NCBI GenBank assembly: GCA_017620205.1
Contig: JAFZQX010000045.1
Location: forward strand, 1-45,202
Length of the DNA stretch: 45,202 nucleotides
Origin: Clostridia bacterium
GTDB lineage: Bacteria; Bacillota; Clostridia; UMGS1883; UMGS1540
Reading direction: 5' to 3'
Made by a program: the position numbers and the translations under genes. This document shows positions 34,391 through 44,627 of this stretch, one piece after another. The notes under the pieces are model-generated. The model was given only the letters and a program-made list of their open reading frames with translations. It was not told where the DNA came from and made no database searches. How positions within the stretch are numbered: the first letter of the stretch is position 1; the number at the start of each line of letters is the position of its first letter.

Positions 34391-37300
34391 CACGCTCTGC
34401 CCCCTTTCGTAACTTCGTAAAACGCTTCAATTTCTGCCTGATCCTGCGTCATACCCTTTGCTTTGTACTTTGAAATAAGAGTTAAAATTTTCTTGTAGTC
34501 ATCGGGCATAACAATTTTGAAGTTTTTATACTCGGTATCAAAATTATCAAGTATTCTCTTTGCCTTCGGTGAAGATGTAGCTTCATAGTGTTCCTGCAAG
34601 AGAGAAAGCAGAAGCTTCTTATCGCTCTTTTCGCTGACCTCGTCAACCGTTACAAGCGCTTTGTTTACGTTTTTGTAAAGGCTGTGGCAGGGATCGTAAA
34701 CATACGCCTTGCCGCCACTCATGCCTGCCGCAAAGTTTTTGCCCGTAGGACCGAGTATTACGGCAACGCCGCCCGTCATATACTCAAGACCGTGGTCTCC
34801 CACGCCTTCGCAAACTGCCGTCGCGCCCGAATTACGGACGCAGAAACGCTCGCCCGCAACGCCGTTTATAAACGCTTTGCCGCTTGTAGCGCCGTAGAGC
34901 GCAACGTTACCTATTATAATATTTTCTTCGGGTTTAAAGCTGCTGCCCTTCGGCGGGAAAACTATAAGCTTGCCGCCCGAAAGACCCTTGCCGAAATAGT
35001 CGTTTGAGTCGCCCGAGAGCTTAATCGTTAATCCCTTCGGTATAAACGCTCCGAAGGACTGACCGCCGCCGCCGCGGCAATTAACCGTAAACGTATCGTC
35101 AGGAAGCGTGTTTTTAAAGTTCTTTGTGATAACTGAGCCGAGAATGGTGCCAAGCGTTCTGTCCGTACTTGTAACTTCTATATCCGTTTCGGCTTTATCT
35201 CCCGTTTTAAGTTGGTTTTTAAATTCTTTTAAGAGCACTTTTTCATCAACCGTGTCGCGAAGCTTAAAGTCATAAAGATCTTCTTTATCAAAGCGGCACT
35301 TTTGGTCGGAATCGCTCTTATAGAGAATTTTGCTCATATCAATATGCTCTGCAAGCGGTGCGGTGCTGCTTTCGCGAACCCGCAAAAGCTCGCTTCTGCC
35401 TACCATCTCGTCAACTGTTCTTATGCCGAGCTTTGCCATGATCTCACGAAGCTCTTCCGCGATAAAGTGCATAAAGTTTATAACGTATTCGGGCTTGCCG
35501 CGAAAACGCTTACGAAGCTCCGGATTTTGCGTAGCTATGCCTACGGGGCATGTGTCAAGGTTACATACTCTCATCATAACGCAGCCCATTGTTACAAGCG
35601 GAGCCGTGGCAAAACCGAATTCCTCTGCGCCCAAGAGACACGCAATGGCAACATCACGGCCACTCATGAGTTTGCCGTCCGTTTCAATTACGACTTTGGA
35701 GCGCAGTCCGTTTTGAATAAGCGTCTGGTGCGTTTCCGCAAGGCCGAGTTCCCAAGGAAGACCCGCATTGTGGATTGAGCTCTTCGGAGCCGCGCCGGTA
35801 CCGCCGTCATAGCCCGAAATAAGAATTACCTGCGCGCCCGCTTTCGCAACGCCCGCCGCAATTGTGCCGACGCCCGATTCCGAAACGAGTTTTACGGAAA
35901 TGCGCGCGTCACGGTTTGCGTTTTTAAGGTCATATATAAGCTGTGCCAAATCTTCTATTGAATAAATATCGTGGTGTGGGGGAGGCGAAATGAGTGCTAC
36001 GCCCGGTGTCGAATATCTTGTTTTCGCTATCCAGGGATAAACCTTTTTGCCGGGCAGATGACCGCCCTCGCCGGGTTTTGCGCCCTGCGCCATTTTTATC
36101 TGGATTTCTTTTGCGCTCATGAGGTATTCGCTCGTAACGCCGAATCTGCCCGAAGCTACCTGCTTAATACTGCTTGAAAGATCTGAATAAAGTCTTTCGG
36201 GAAGCTCGCCGCCCTCGCCCGAATTGGACTTGCCGCCTATCTTGTTCATGGCTTTGGCAAGGCATTCGTGCGCTTCCTGCGAAATTGAGCCGTATGACAT
36301 AGCACCCGTTTTAAAGCGCCGAACAATACTGTCTACGCTTTCAACCTCGGAGAGTGGAATTTCTTTCGTCTTATCAAACGTAAACTCCAAAAGTCCGCGA
36401 AGCGTGTGCGGCTTTGTTTCGTCGTCTACAAGCTTTGTGTATTCTTTAAAGAGGTTATAGTCGCCAAGCCTTGTCGCCTTCTGAAGCGCCACTATTGTTT
36501 TCGGGTTATATAAATGGTCGTGCTTTTCTGAGCCGCTTCTGAGTTTATGCTCGCCCGTGCTTTCAAGCTTTGTGTCAACGCCGAGACCAAGCGGGTCAAA
36601 CGCGTGCGAATGGAACCACTCAACCGATTCACCGATTTCGTCAATGCCGATGCCTTCAATGCGGCTTACCGTATTTGTAAAGTATTTATCTATTGTCTTT
36701 TTGTTTATGCCGATAGCTTCAAAAATCTGTGCCGACTGATACGAACGGAGTGTTGAGATACCCATTTTTGAAGCGATTTTTACAATGCCGTGAAGTATTG
36801 CGCTGTTATAGTCGTCAATAGCTACGTGTAAATCTTTATCAAGCATTCCTTTTTCTACGAGCTCGAAAATTGCCTCATCCGCAAGATACGGATTTACGGC
36901 TCTCGCACCGTAACCGAGCAAAAGCGCAAAATGATGAACATCACGCGGTTCCGCGCTTTCCAGAATGATAGAAATGCTTGTGCGTTTCTTTGTTTTTATA
37001 AGGTACTGCTCAACCGCAGACACAGCCAAAAGCGAGGGAATAGCAACGTGGTTTTCGTCAACTCCGCGGTCTGAGAGTATTATAATATTCGCGCCGTTTT
37101 TATACGCCTTGTCTATCTTTACAAAGAGCAAATCAATAGCCTTTTCAAGAGATGTGTTTTTATAGTATAAAAGAGAAACTGTTTCAACTTTAAATCCGTC
37201 GCCCGAAAGCGCTTTGATTTTAAGCAGATCAACGCCCGATAAAATGGGGTTATTAATCTGCAGAACGCGGCAGTTTTCAGCCTGATCGGAGAGAAGGTTT

Positions 37301-38901
37301 CCGTCCGCGCCGACAAATACGGATGTGCTTGTAACTATCTCTTCGCGTATAGCGTCTATAGGCGGGTTTGTAACCTGGGCAAAGAGCTGTTTGAAATAGT
37401 TAAAAAGCGGCTGATGATTTGGAGCCAGAACAGCAAGAGGCACGTCAATACCCATCGCCGCGGTAGCTTCCGCGCCGTCTTTTGCCATAGGCAGAATTGC
37501 GTTTACTATTTCTTCATACGAATAGCCGAAAGCCTTATAGAGCCTGTCGCGCTCTTCCTGAGTTGACATTTCAACTTTTTTATTCGGTATAGGAAGCTCG
37601 CCGAGCTTCTTTAAATGTCTGTCAAGCCATTCGCCGTAGGGGTGGCGGTTTGCAAAATATTCTTTTAATTCATTATCGTCTATAACTTCACCGCGTACCG
37701 TATCAACCAAAAGCATTTTGCCCGGCTGCAGACGTGACTTTTCTATTACGTTTTCGGGTTCAAAATCCAAAACTCCGACTTCGGACGCCAAAACAAGATA
37801 GCCGTCGTTTGTGATATAGTATCTTGAGGGGCGCAGACCGTTTCTGTCGAGCGTTGCGCCGACTGTGTCGCCGTCCGAAAAGAGGATTGAAGCGGGGCCG
37901 TCCCAAGGCTCCATCATTGTGGAGTAATATTTATACATATCCTTTTTTGCCGTGCTCATTGTTTCAATTTTGTCCCACGGCTCGGGGATTGCTATCATCA
38001 TTGCAAGCGGCAACGGGATGCCGTTCATAACCATAAATTCTACGGTGTTGTCAAGCATTGCGGAGTCTGAGCCCTTCGCGTTTATAACGGGCAGGATTTT
38101 TTCCATATCGTCCGCCATTATGGGAGAGGACATGGTTTCTTCACGTGCTAACATTCTCGCGGCGTTACCTTTTATAGTATTTATCTCGCCGTTATGGAGA
38201 ATAAAACGGTTCGGATGCGCGCGCTCCCAGCTCGGGTTTGTGTTTGTTGAAAAACGGGAGTGTACCATAGCAATAGCAGTTTTATAGTCTTTGCTCTGTA
38301 AATCCGAATAAAACTTTCTGAGCTGTGCTACAAGAAACATTCCTTTATAAACAATGGTTCTTGAAGAGAGAGAAACAACATAAGTATTGTCGTTGCTCTG
38401 CTCAAATTCGCGGCGTATAACATAGAGCTTTCTGTCAAATTCGAGACCCTTTTCTATGCCCGCGGGGCGCTTTAGGAAGCACTGCATAATATATGGCTTG
38501 CTGTCTATTGCTTTTTTGCCGAGTATTTCGGGGTTTGTAGGCACATCACGCCAACCTATAAACTCAACGCCCTCTTTTTCCGCTATAAGTTCAAGCATTT
38601 TCATAGCCTGGCTTCTTTTAAGTTTGTCCTGCGGGAAGAAAAACATTCCAACGCCGTAGTCGCGCTCGCTGCCAAGCTCAAAACCACTGTGCTTTTTGAA
38701 AAAGCTGTGCGAAACCTGTACCATAATGCCAACGCCGTCGCCAACTTCGCCGCTGGCGTCTTTGCCGGCTCTGTGTTCAAGCTTTTCAACAATTTTTAAA
38801 GCGTCATCGAGCACTTTGTATTCTTTTTTGCCCTTGATACTGATAACCGCGCCGATGCCGCAGGCATCGTGCTCAAACGCTTCATCATATAATCCTTTCA
38901 T
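34390..38901 (-). CDS. gltB: Glutamate synthase large subunit
   Basis: The 1,503-residue protein has all GltB domains. The glutaminase nucleophile is Cys 14 in EHDACGIGAV, so the first 13 residues are a propeptide that must be removed. The glutaminase domain covers about 14-400 and a central domain about 450-750. The FMN synthase domain (about 790-1190) contains GAKPGEGGHLPGKKVYPWIA and the 3Fe-4S cysteines in GCVMMRVCNLDTCPVGIATQ. A C-terminal GXGXG beta-helix carries repeated G-x2-G-x3-G. It channels ammonia from glutamine to 2-oxoglutarate. The ribosome site GGAGG is good. Normal length for the bacterial form. Confidence 0.98.
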   Translation of the reverse strand: MKGLYDEAFEHDACGIGAVISIKGKKEYKVLDDALKIVEKLEHRAGKDASGEVGDGVGIMVQVSHSFFKKHSGFELGSERDYGVGMFFFPQDKLKRSQAMKMLELIAEKEGVEFIGWRDVPTNPEILGKKAIDSKPYIMQCFLKRPAGIEKGLEFDRKLYVIRREFEQSNDNTYVVSLSSRTIVYKGMFLVAQLRKFYSDLQSKDYKTAIAMVHSRFSTNTNPSWERAHPNRFILHNGEINTIKGNAARMLAREETMSSPIMADDMEKILPVINAKGSDSAMLDNTVEFMVMNGIPLPLAMMIAIPEPWDKIETMSTAKKDMYKYYSTMMEPWDGPASILFSDGDTVGATLDRNGLRPSRYYITNDGYLVLASEVGVLDFEPENVIEKSRLQPGKMLLVDTVRGEVIDDNELKEYFANRHPYGEWLDRHLKKLGELPIPNKKVEMSTQEERDRLYKAFGYSYEEIVNAILPMAKDGAEATAAMGIDVPLAVLAPNHQPLFNYFKQLFAQVTNPPIDAIREEIVTSTSVFVGADGNLLSDQAENCRVLQINNPILSGVDLLKIKALSGDGFKVETVSLLYYKNTSLEKAIDLLFVKIDKAYKNGANIIILSDRGVDENHVAIPSLLAVSAVEQYLIKTKKRTSISIILESAEPRDVHHFALLLGYGARAVNPYLADEAIFELVEKGMLDKDLHVAIDDYNSAILHGIVKIASKMGISTLRSYQSAQIFEAIGINKKTIDKYFTNTVSRIEGIGIDEIGESVEWFHSHAFDPLGLGVDTKLESTGEHKLRSGSEKHDHLYNPKTIVALQKATRLGDYNLFKEYTKLVDDETKPHTLRGLLEFTFDKTKEIPLSEVESVDSIVRRFKTGAMSYGSISQEAHECLAKAMNKIGGKSNSGEGGELPERLYSDLSSSIKQVASGRFGVTSEYLMSAKEIQIKMAQGAKPGEGGHLPGKKVYPWIAKTRYSTPGVALISPPPHHDIYSIEDLAQLIYDLKNANRDARISVKLVSESGVGTIAAGVAKAGAQVILISGYDGGTGAAPKSSIHNAGLPWELGLAETHQTLIQNGLRSKVVIETDGKLMSGRDVAIACLLGAEEFGFATAPLVTMGCVMMRVCNLDTCPVGIATQNPELRKRFRGKPEYVINFMHFIAEELREIMAKLGIRTVDEMVGRSELLRVRESSTAPLAEHIDMSKILYKSDSDQKCRFDKEDLYDFKLRDTVDEKVLLKEFKNQLKTGDKAETDIEVTSTDRTLGTILGSVITKNFKNTLPDDTFTVNCRGGGGQSFGAFIPKGLTIKLSGDSNDYFGKGLSGGKLIVFPPKGSSFKPEENIIIGNVALYGATSGKAFINGVAGERFCVRNSGATAVCEGVGDHGLEYMTGGVAVILGPTGKNFAAGMSGGKAYVYDPCHSLYKNVNKALVTVDEVSEKSDKKLLLSLLQEHYEATSSPKAKRILDNFDTEYKNFKIVMPDDYKKILTLISKYKAKGMTQDQAEIEAFYEVTKGGRA

Positions 38902-38921
38902 AATAACCTCCGGTTAAATGC

Positions 38922-38953
38922 TTTTTCCGCGGCAGACATAAACCGCGGAAAAA
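38922..38953. repeat. Perfect 11-bp palindrome between amt-PII and gltB
   Basis: TTTTTCCGCGG (38922-38932) and CCGCGGAAAAA (38943-38953) are perfect complements around a 10-base loop. The T-run is on the 5' arm and the A-run on the 3' arm on both strands, so it is not a standard terminator. It lies in the 56-bp gap just upstream of the gltB ribosome site and could slow, process or protect the operon mRNA, or serve as an operator. Confidence 0.6.
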
Positions 38954-38957
38954 CAAT

Positions 38958-40706
38958 TTATTCTACATCCTGCAGGGCGTCATAGCCTTCTTCGCCCGTA
39001 CGAACTTTAACAACGTTTTCAACATCGTAAACAAATATCTTTCCGTCTCCGATGTGACCTGTGTAAAGTACCTTTTTGGCGGTCTCAATAACCTGCCTTA
39101 CGGGAACCTGCGCTACAACAATATCAACCTGAATTTTCGGCATAAGGCTGGGCTCGAGTTCAACGCCGCGGTAATATTCCGGTTTGCCTTTTTGAATTCC
39201 GCAGCCCATAACGTGCGAAACCGTCATGCCCGTTATGCCTATATCTATAAGGCTGTTTTTAAGAGCCTCAAGCATTCTTTCTTTGCATATTATTTCTATC
39301 TTTGTAAACTTGTTTGTTTTTTCTTCGTTAAATGTCGGAACTTTCTGAACTTCAACCGCTTCCGAAACGGGAACGCTGCCGGAAACCGCAACGGGCGCTG
39401 CAGGGTTATATTCCATGTGCGGCGCTACAGCAAAGTCCGCATAGGAGTTCGGAAGTCCGTGCTCCGTCATGTCAAGTCCCATAATCTCTTCTTCCGCGCT
39501 TGCGCGAAGACCTACGGTTTTCTTTATAATATTAAATGTAATAATCATTGTGATAACCGTCCACGAAACGATTGCCGCGATGCCCAGGATTTGTATGCCG
39601 AGGAGGGTAAAGCTGCCTGTGTAGAAAAGACCGCGAAGCCCTGCGGGCGCCGCGGGATTTGCCAAAAGCCCTACAGCCAAAGTGCCCCAGATCCCGTTTG
39701 CCATATGAACGCCGACAGCGCCAACGGGATCGTCTATATGAAGCTTTATGTCAAGCGTTTCAACGACTATTACAACCAAAAGTCCCGATACTATGCCGAC
39801 AACGGAAGCGCCGAGTGCATCGAGCGCGTCACAGCCTGCCGTAATTCCGACAAGACCCGCAAGCGATGCGTTTAAGCACATAGAAACATCGGGTTTTCCG
39901 TTTTTAACCCATGTAAATATCATACACGTAACGGTTGCAATAGCGGGCGCTATCGTAGTTGTGAGGAAAACGGAACCGAGCTCCGGAACACTCTTTGCCG
40001 CCGCGCCGTTAAAGCCGTACCAGCCAAACCATAAAATAAAGCAGCCGAGAGCGCCAATGGTTATGGCGTGGCCGGGAATGGCGTTTACTTTTATTACATT
40101 GCCGTTTGCATCTTCTTTGTATTTGCCGATTCTCGGCCCCAGAATCGATGCGCCTATAAGCGCCGCAACGCCGCCTACAGTGTGAATTGCGGCGGAGCCT
40201 GCAAAATCGTGAAAGCCCATTTGCGCGAGCCAACCTGCGGAGTTCCAAACCCAGCCCGCTTCAATAGGATATACTATAAGGGAAATTACTCCCGAATATA
40301 TACAATAGGAAATAAATTTCGTTCTCTCCGCCATGGCGCCCGAAACAATAGTCGCCGCCGTAGCGCAGAAAACGAGGTTAAACACAAAGCTTGAAGCGTT
40401 TGTGTTTATGAAGTTTCCGAAATCCGAAAATATTTTAAGATTCGGAATGCCTATAAAGCCGAGCACATAATCCTCTGCCATCATAAGCGAAAAGCCGAGC
40501 AGTACGAACATTACAGTTCCTATGCAAAAATCCATAAGGTTTTTCATTATGATGTTTCCGGCATTTTTCGCTCTGGTAAAACCGGTTTCAACCATAGCGA
40601 AGCCCGCCTGCATGAAGAAAACGAGTGCTGCTCCTATTAAAAACCAAACCGCAAAAATCTGCTGATTAATGAGGCCTTCAACCATTTTCATCATTTCGCT
40701 GTCCAT
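38958..40706 (-). CDS. amt: Ammonium channel fused to C-terminal PII domain
   Basis: 582 residues. The N-terminal about 440 residues are an Amt/MEP/Rh channel of 11 membrane segments, with [20 protein letters not shown], the periplasmic-gate region [19 protein letters not shown] and [10 protein letters not shown]. After a linker of about 30 residues comes a full PII domain (about 468-582). Its T-loop reads [20 protein letters not shown], with the Tyr equivalent to the uridylylated Y51, and its B-loop region [15 protein letters not shown]. The PII part would gate the pore in response to 2-oxoglutarate and ATP/ADP. It lies between purF (14-bp gap) and gltB (56-bp gap). Such fusions are known in some Clostridia but are uncommon. 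Confidence 0.95.
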   Translation of the reverse strand: MDSEMMKMVEGLINQQIFAVWFLIGAALVFFMQAGFAMVETGFTRAKNAGNIIMKNLMDFCIGTVMFVLLGFSLMMAEDYVLGFIGIPNLKIFSDFGNFINTNASSFVFNLVFCATAATIVSGAMAERTKFISYCIYSGVISLIVYPIEAGWVWNSAGWLAQMGFHDFAGSAAIHTVGGVAALIGASILGPRIGKYKEDANGNVIKVNAIPGHAITIGALGCFILWFGWYGFNGAAAKSVPELGSVFLTTTIAPAIATVTCMIFTWVKNGKPDVSMCLNASLAGLVGITAGCDALDALGASVVGIVSGLLVVIVVETLDIKLHIDDPVGAVGVHMANGIWGTLAVGLLANPAAPAGLRGLFYTGSFTLLGIQILGIAAIVSWTVITMIITFNIIKKTVGLRASAEEEIMGLDMTEHGLPNSYADFAVAPHMEYNPAAPVAVSGSVPVSEAVEVQKVPTFNEEKTNKFTKIEIICKERMLEALKNSLIDIGITGMTVSHVMGCGIQKGKPEYYRGVELEPSLMPKIQVDIVVAQVPVRQVIETAKKVLYTGHIGDGKIFVYDVENVVKVRTGEEGYDALQDVE

Positions 40707-40720
40707 ATAAAATCATTCCT

Positions 40721-42148
40721 TTAACTCTTCTTTGACCCTTCTGATATTTTTTGGTCGTATTTGTTTTTCGGCACGTCTTTTTGAACAGTTGTGGGGTAAA
40801 CACCGTCAAAGCAAGCGCTGCAGTAGTTGCCGCATTCGATCATATCGCCGAGTCTCTCTTTCGGGAAATATCCGAGGCTGTCAGCGCCTATCAGTTTTTC
40901 AATTTCGGGGACAGTGTATTTGCACGCTATAAGATGCTCTTCGGAATCTATATCCGTTCCGTAATAGCAGGGGTGCAGAAACGGCGGTGCCGAAACGCGC
41001 ATGTGAATCTCCTTGGCGCCTGCTTCACGCAGAAGCTTTACTATTCTGCCGCTTGTTGTGCCGCGTACAATTGAGTCGTCAACCAAAACAACCCGCTTTC
41101 CCGAAACCGTTTCTTTTATGGCAGAAAGCTTTATCCGGACCTGATCAACTCTTGTTTCCTGCGTAGGAGAAATAAAAGTTCTTCCTATATATTTGTTCTT
41201 TATAAGACCTATGCCGTATGGGATTTTTGATTTTTCGGCATACCCCAAAGCCGCGTCAATGCCGGAATCTGGAACGCCGACAACAACGTCTGCTTCCACA
41301 GGATAACATTCAGCTAAAATCGCGCCCGCTTTTTTCCTCGCGCGGTGAACGGAGATACCGTCCAAAACGCTGTCCGGTCTCGCAAAATAAATATACTCGA
41401 AAACGCACGTTTTCTTAGGCTTTGTGCCGCAGTGCTCACGTCTTTCTTCTATACCGTCTTTTGTGAAAACCAAAATTTCGCCGGGTTCTATATCTCTTAT
41501 AAACTCCGCGCCCACAGCTTTTAAGGCGCATGTTTCAGATGCCACAACAAAGCTGCCGTCCTCACGCTTACCGTAGCAAAGCGGTCTGAAGCCGTAGGGG
41601 TCGCGGCAGGCAATAAGTTTTGAAGGGGACATAATTGTGAGTGAATATGCCCCTTCAATAATATTCATTGTGCGGCTTACCGCTTCCTCAATGGAAGGCG
41701 ATGCAAGCCGTTCTTTTGTAATTATATACGCTATTATTTCAGTGTCGCTTGTAGTATGAAATATCGCGCCCGAAAGTTCAAGCCCGTTGCGGAGCGCGTA
41801 CGCATTTGAAAGGTTTCCGTTGTGTGCTATTGCCATTCTGCCCTTCTGGTGGTTAACCTCTATGGGCTGGCAGTTTTTACGATCCGAAGCGCCGCTTGTG
41901 CTGTATCTCACATGTCCAACCGATATATTTCCCTGCGGAAATCCCGTGATGTGTCCGTGATGAAAAACCTCGCCGACAAGCCCCGTGTCCTTGTGCGAGA
42001 AAAACAGTCCGTCATCGTTTACAACAATTCCGCACGCTTCCTGACCTCTGTGCTGCAGGGCGTAAAGACCGTAATACGCAAGTGACGCAACATCGCACCG
42101 CTTGGGCGAAAAAACACCGAACACGCCGCATTCTTCATGAATTGCCAT
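40721..42148 (-). CDS. purF: Amidophosphoribosyltransferase
   Basis: 475 residues. The mature N-terminus should be Cys 7 (MAIHEE-CGVFGVF), the glutaminase nucleophile. The phosphoribosyltransferase part has the PRPP loop RVVLVDDSIVRGTTSGRIVK. Cysteines CGNYCSACFDG near the C-terminus, with an upstream Cys, fit the 4Fe-4S cluster of the Bacillus-type enzyme. The reaction is PRPP + glutamine to phosphoribosylamine, the first committed purine step. It lies between glnN (22 bp) and amt-PII (14 bp), so purine entry appears co-expressed with glutamine supply rather than with the other pur genes. Confidence 0.97.
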   Translation of the reverse strand: MAIHEECGVFGVFSPKRCDVASLAYYGLYALQHRGQEACGIVVNDDGLFFSHKDTGLVGEVFHHGHITGFPQGNISVGHVRYSTSGASDRKNCQPIEVNHQKGRMAIAHNGNLSNAYALRNGLELSGAIFHTTSDTEIIAYIITKERLASPSIEEAVSRTMNIIEGAYSLTIMSPSKLIACRDPYGFRPLCYGKREDGSFVVASETCALKAVGAEFIRDIEPGEILVFTKDGIEERREHCGTKPKKTCVFEYIYFARPDSVLDGISVHRARKKAGAILAECYPVEADVVVGVPDSGIDAALGYAEKSKIPYGIGLIKNKYIGRTFISPTQETRVDQVRIKLSAIKETVSGKRVVLVDDSIVRGTTSGRIVKLLREAGAKEIHMRVSAPPFLHPCYYGTDIDSEEHLIACKYTVPEIEKLIGADSLGYFPKERLGDMIECGNYCSACFDGVYPTTVQKDVPKNKYDQKISEGSKKS

Positions 42149-42170
42149 GTTTTCACTTCCTGTGCAAATG

Positions 42171-44261
42171 TTATCTTACGCTGAATAAAAGCTCGCCGTA
42201 GCCGGGATAGGGCCAGTAATTTCTGTCCGTAATAACTTCCGCTTCGTCAACAGATGCGCGGAGGTCTTCCATAGCGGATATGATAGTGTCTTTAAAGTAT
42301 GTTGCGATAACGAGAGAGTCTTCCGTATCGGGAACATTTTTGATGTCGTTATCAAGTGCCGCACACTTGTCATATATAGAGCCCGAAAGTGCCGAAAGCT
42401 TTGAGATTACGCTTTCTTCGTATTTGCAGTTAGCGGAAGGCACAGCCGCTTTTGTGCTTACGACTCCTTCGCTGAGTGCTTTGATGTATTTAGAAATAGC
42501 GGGCAAAATATCTTTGTTTACCATGTCAACCATAGTAAGCGCTTCGATATTTAATATTTTTGAATAAGTTTCAAGTTTAATTTCGTATCTCGCGCCGAGT
42601 TCGCTCGGTGAGAATACTTTGTGTTCCGAGAAGAGTTTTTCGTTCTTTTCGGCTATATAGTAGGGCAGACAGTCCGGAAGTGTTTTGAGATTTAAGAGGC
42701 CTCTCTTTTCAGCTTCCGCAATCCAAGCGTCGTCATAGCCGTTGCCGTTAAAGATAATTCTCTTGTGGTCGTTAATAACTTTCTTGATAAGCTCATGAAG
42801 CGCTTCCGTAAAGTTTTCTTTGCCTTCAAGCTCGTCTGCAAACTGTTTAAGACTTTCCGCAACAGCAGTGTTTAAAACGATGTTTGCGCCCGAAACGGAA
42901 GCCGCGGAGCCGAGCATACGGAATTCGAATTTGTTTCCGGTAAACGCAAACGGGGAAGTTCTGTTTCTGTCCGTTGTGTCTTTCGGGAAACGCGGCAGGA
43001 CGTGTACGCCTATCTTCATCTGAACTTTTTCTTTTGAATCGTAGCTTTCATCGTTTGCTATTGAATCAAGTATCTCTGTAAGCTCGTCACCCAAAAACAT
43101 TGAAACAACTGCGGGCGGAGCTTCGTTTGCACCGAGCCTGTGGTCGTTTCCTGCCGATGCAACCGAGATACGGAGCATATCCTGATAATCGTCAACGGCT
43201 TTAATAACCGCGCAAAGGAAAGTTAAGAACTGTGCGTTTTCGTGCGGTGTTTCGCCGGGTTCTAAAAGGTTTGCGCCGTCGTTTGTCGTAAGCGACCAGT
43301 TATTATGTTTACCGCTGCCGTTTACGCCTTCAAACGGTTTTTCGTGTAAGAGACAAACCATTCCGTGCTTTTTGGCAATTCTCTGCATAAGCTCCATTGT
43401 GAGCTGGTTGTGGTCTGTCGCTATGTTTGTTGTAGTAAATATAGGAGCTAATTCGTGCTGTGCGGGAGCAACCTCGTTATGCTCCGTTTTAGCGAGAATG
43501 CCAAGCTTCCAAAGCTCTTCGTTCAGCTCTTCCATAAAAGCGGCAACTCTTGATTTGATAGTTCCGAAGTAGTGATCGTCAAGCTCCTGACCTTTCGGTG
43601 ATTTAGCGCCGAAAAGCGTTCTGCCCGTGTATAATAAATCGGGGCGTTTATCAAACATTTCGCGGTCGACGAGGAAGTATTCCTGCTCGGGACCTACTGT
43701 TGTTTTAACCGATGTAGCGTCGCTTCCGAAAAGCTTTAAAATTCTGAGTGCCTGTTTGTTTATAGCTTCCATGGAACGGAGCAAAGGCGTTTTCTTATCA
43801 AGTGCTTCGCCGCCGTATGAGCAAAACGCCGTGGGGATGCAAAGCGTGTTGCCTTTTATAAATGCGAAAGAGGTCGGATCCCATGCCGTATAGCCGCGCG
43901 CCTCGAATGTTGCGCGAAGACCGCCCGAGGGAAAGCTCGATGCGTCCGGCTCGCCCTGTACAAGCTCTTTGCCTTTAAATTCCATTATGATGTGACCGTC
44001 TTCTGTCGGAGAAATAAAGCTGTCATGCTTTTCCGCAGTTACGCCTGTCATCGGCTGGAACCAGTGTGTAAAATGTGTTGCGCCGTTTTCAATAGCCCAA
44101 TCTTTTATGGAATTTGCAACTATATCGGCAATTCCCGCGTCCAGGCGTTTGCCGTCTTTAATGGCGCGCTGTACAGCCTTGTATGCTTCTTTGGGTAGGC
44201 GTTCTTTCATTGTCGCACTGTTAAATACCTTGCTTCCAAACATTTCCGTAACCTTGTTCAT
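42171..44261 (-). CDS. glnN: Type III glutamine synthetase
   Basis: 696 residues with the GSIII N-terminal extension ([38 protein letters not shown]). Catalytic elements are [53 protein letters not shown], and [20 protein letters not shown], typical of the class. GSIII forms large double-hexamer assemblies and makes glutamine from glutamate, ammonia and ATP. First gene of the nitrogen operon; its AAAAGGAGAG ribosome site follows an attenuator leader. A bacterium with only GSIII in this operon often also has GSI elsewhere, which cannot be seen here. Confidence 0.98.
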   Translation of the reverse strand: MNKVTEMFGSKVFNSATMKERLPKEAYKAVQRAIKDGKRLDAGIADIVANSIKDWAIENGATHFTHWFQPMTGVTAEKHDSFISPTEDGHIIMEFKGKELVQGEPDASSFPSGGLRATFEARGYTAWDPTSFAFIKGNTLCIPTAFCSYGGEALDKKTPLLRSMEAINKQALRILKLFGSDATSVKTTVGPEQEYFLVDREMFDKRPDLLYTGRTLFGAKSPKGQELDDHYFGTIKSRVAAFMEELNEELWKLGILAKTEHNEVAPAQHELAPIFTTTNIATDHNQLTMELMQRIAKKHGMVCLLHEKPFEGVNGSGKHNNWSLTTNDGANLLEPGETPHENAQFLTFLCAVIKAVDDYQDMLRISVASAGNDHRLGANEAPPAVVSMFLGDELTEILDSIANDESYDSKEKVQMKIGVHVLPRFPKDTTDRNRTSPFAFTGNKFEFRMLGSAASVSGANIVLNTAVAESLKQFADELEGKENFTEALHELIKKVINDHKRIIFNGNGYDDAWIAEAEKRGLLNLKTLPDCLPYYIAEKNEKLFSEHKVFSPSELGARYEIKLETYSKILNIEALTMVDMVNKDILPAISKYIKALSEGVVSTKAAVPSANCKYEESVISKLSALSGSIYDKCAALDNDIKNVPDTEDSLVIATYFKDTIISAMEDLRASVDEAEVITDRNYWPYPGYGELLFSVR

Positions 44262-44296
44262 AAATGATCTCTCCTTTTAAAAAAAGTACAAAAAAA

Positions 44297-44338
44297 GAAG
44301 GCAGTGAGACCGGATCTCTCCGAGGCCTCATTGCCTTC
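44297..44338 (-). promoter_or_regulatory. ANTAR-type antiterminator element overlapping terminator before glnN
   Basis: Reading the minus strand, two adjacent stem-loops can form: AGGC-AATGAG-GCCT (44336-44323) and CGG-AGAGAT-CCG (44322-44311). Both have six-base loops with A at position 1 and G at position 4, the pattern recognised by ANTAR RNA-binding regulators. Alternatively the outer arms GAAGGC...GCCTTC pair over the whole segment and are followed by seven T (44296-44290): an intrinsic terminator. The forms are mutually exclusive, so a phosphorylated ANTAR regulator would let glnN be expressed. Confidence 0.7.
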
Positions 44339-44347
44339 AACGTTTTC

Positions 44348-44376
44348 ATATTACCACTTCGTTTTTAAATTGTCAA
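44348..44376 (-). promoter_or_regulatory. Promoter of the nitrogen operon
   Basis: TTGACA (44371-44376) and TAATAT (44348-44353), 17 bases apart on the minus strand. Transcription should start near 44341, immediately before the stem-loop element, leaving a short leader of about 80 bases. Confidence 0.8.
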
Positions 44377-44429
44377 TAAAAATTTGCAAAATTTTTTAAA
44401 AAAATATTTTTACAGCGTTTTGAAATGCG

Positions 44430-44589
44430 GCGAAAACCCTTGCGGAAAGGGCATCTGACGGCTGTATAGAATTATAAAAAAGCCGAAGACAAAACAATCC
44501 GGTGAATTGTTTTGTCCGCCGAGAGTCCCTTCCAAAGAATACGAGCCAAAGGCGAAGTATGATTTGTAAAAAACAGAAAGCACAATAAA
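44430..44589. other. Structured non-coding segment upstream of nitrogen operon
   Basis: This segment between tRNA-Pro and the glnN promoter has a perfect 11-bp stem GACAAAACAAT/ATTGTTTTGTC (44488-44498 and 44506-44516) and a smaller CCCTT/AAGGG stem (44437-44451). I see no gene. From memory, similar phrases recur in non-coding DNA of other gut Clostridia, but this could not be checked. Confidence 0.4.
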
Positions 44590-44621
44590 ATAGGCTTGCA
44601 GGATAAATCCCGTAAGCCTAT
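44590..44621 (-). terminator. Terminator after tRNA-Pro
   Basis: On the minus strand ATAGGCTT pairs with AAGCCTAT, with an inner GGAT/ATCC pairing, and a T-rich TTTTATTG follows. It starts just after the tRNA-Pro CCA end. Confidence 0.7.
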
Positions 44622-44627
44622 AGATTT

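Noticed and set aside
39054-39875. 273-codon frame antisense to amt-PII
   Set aside because: The opposite strand encodes a complete ammonium channel with PII domain; the antisense frame has no ribosome site or family pattern.
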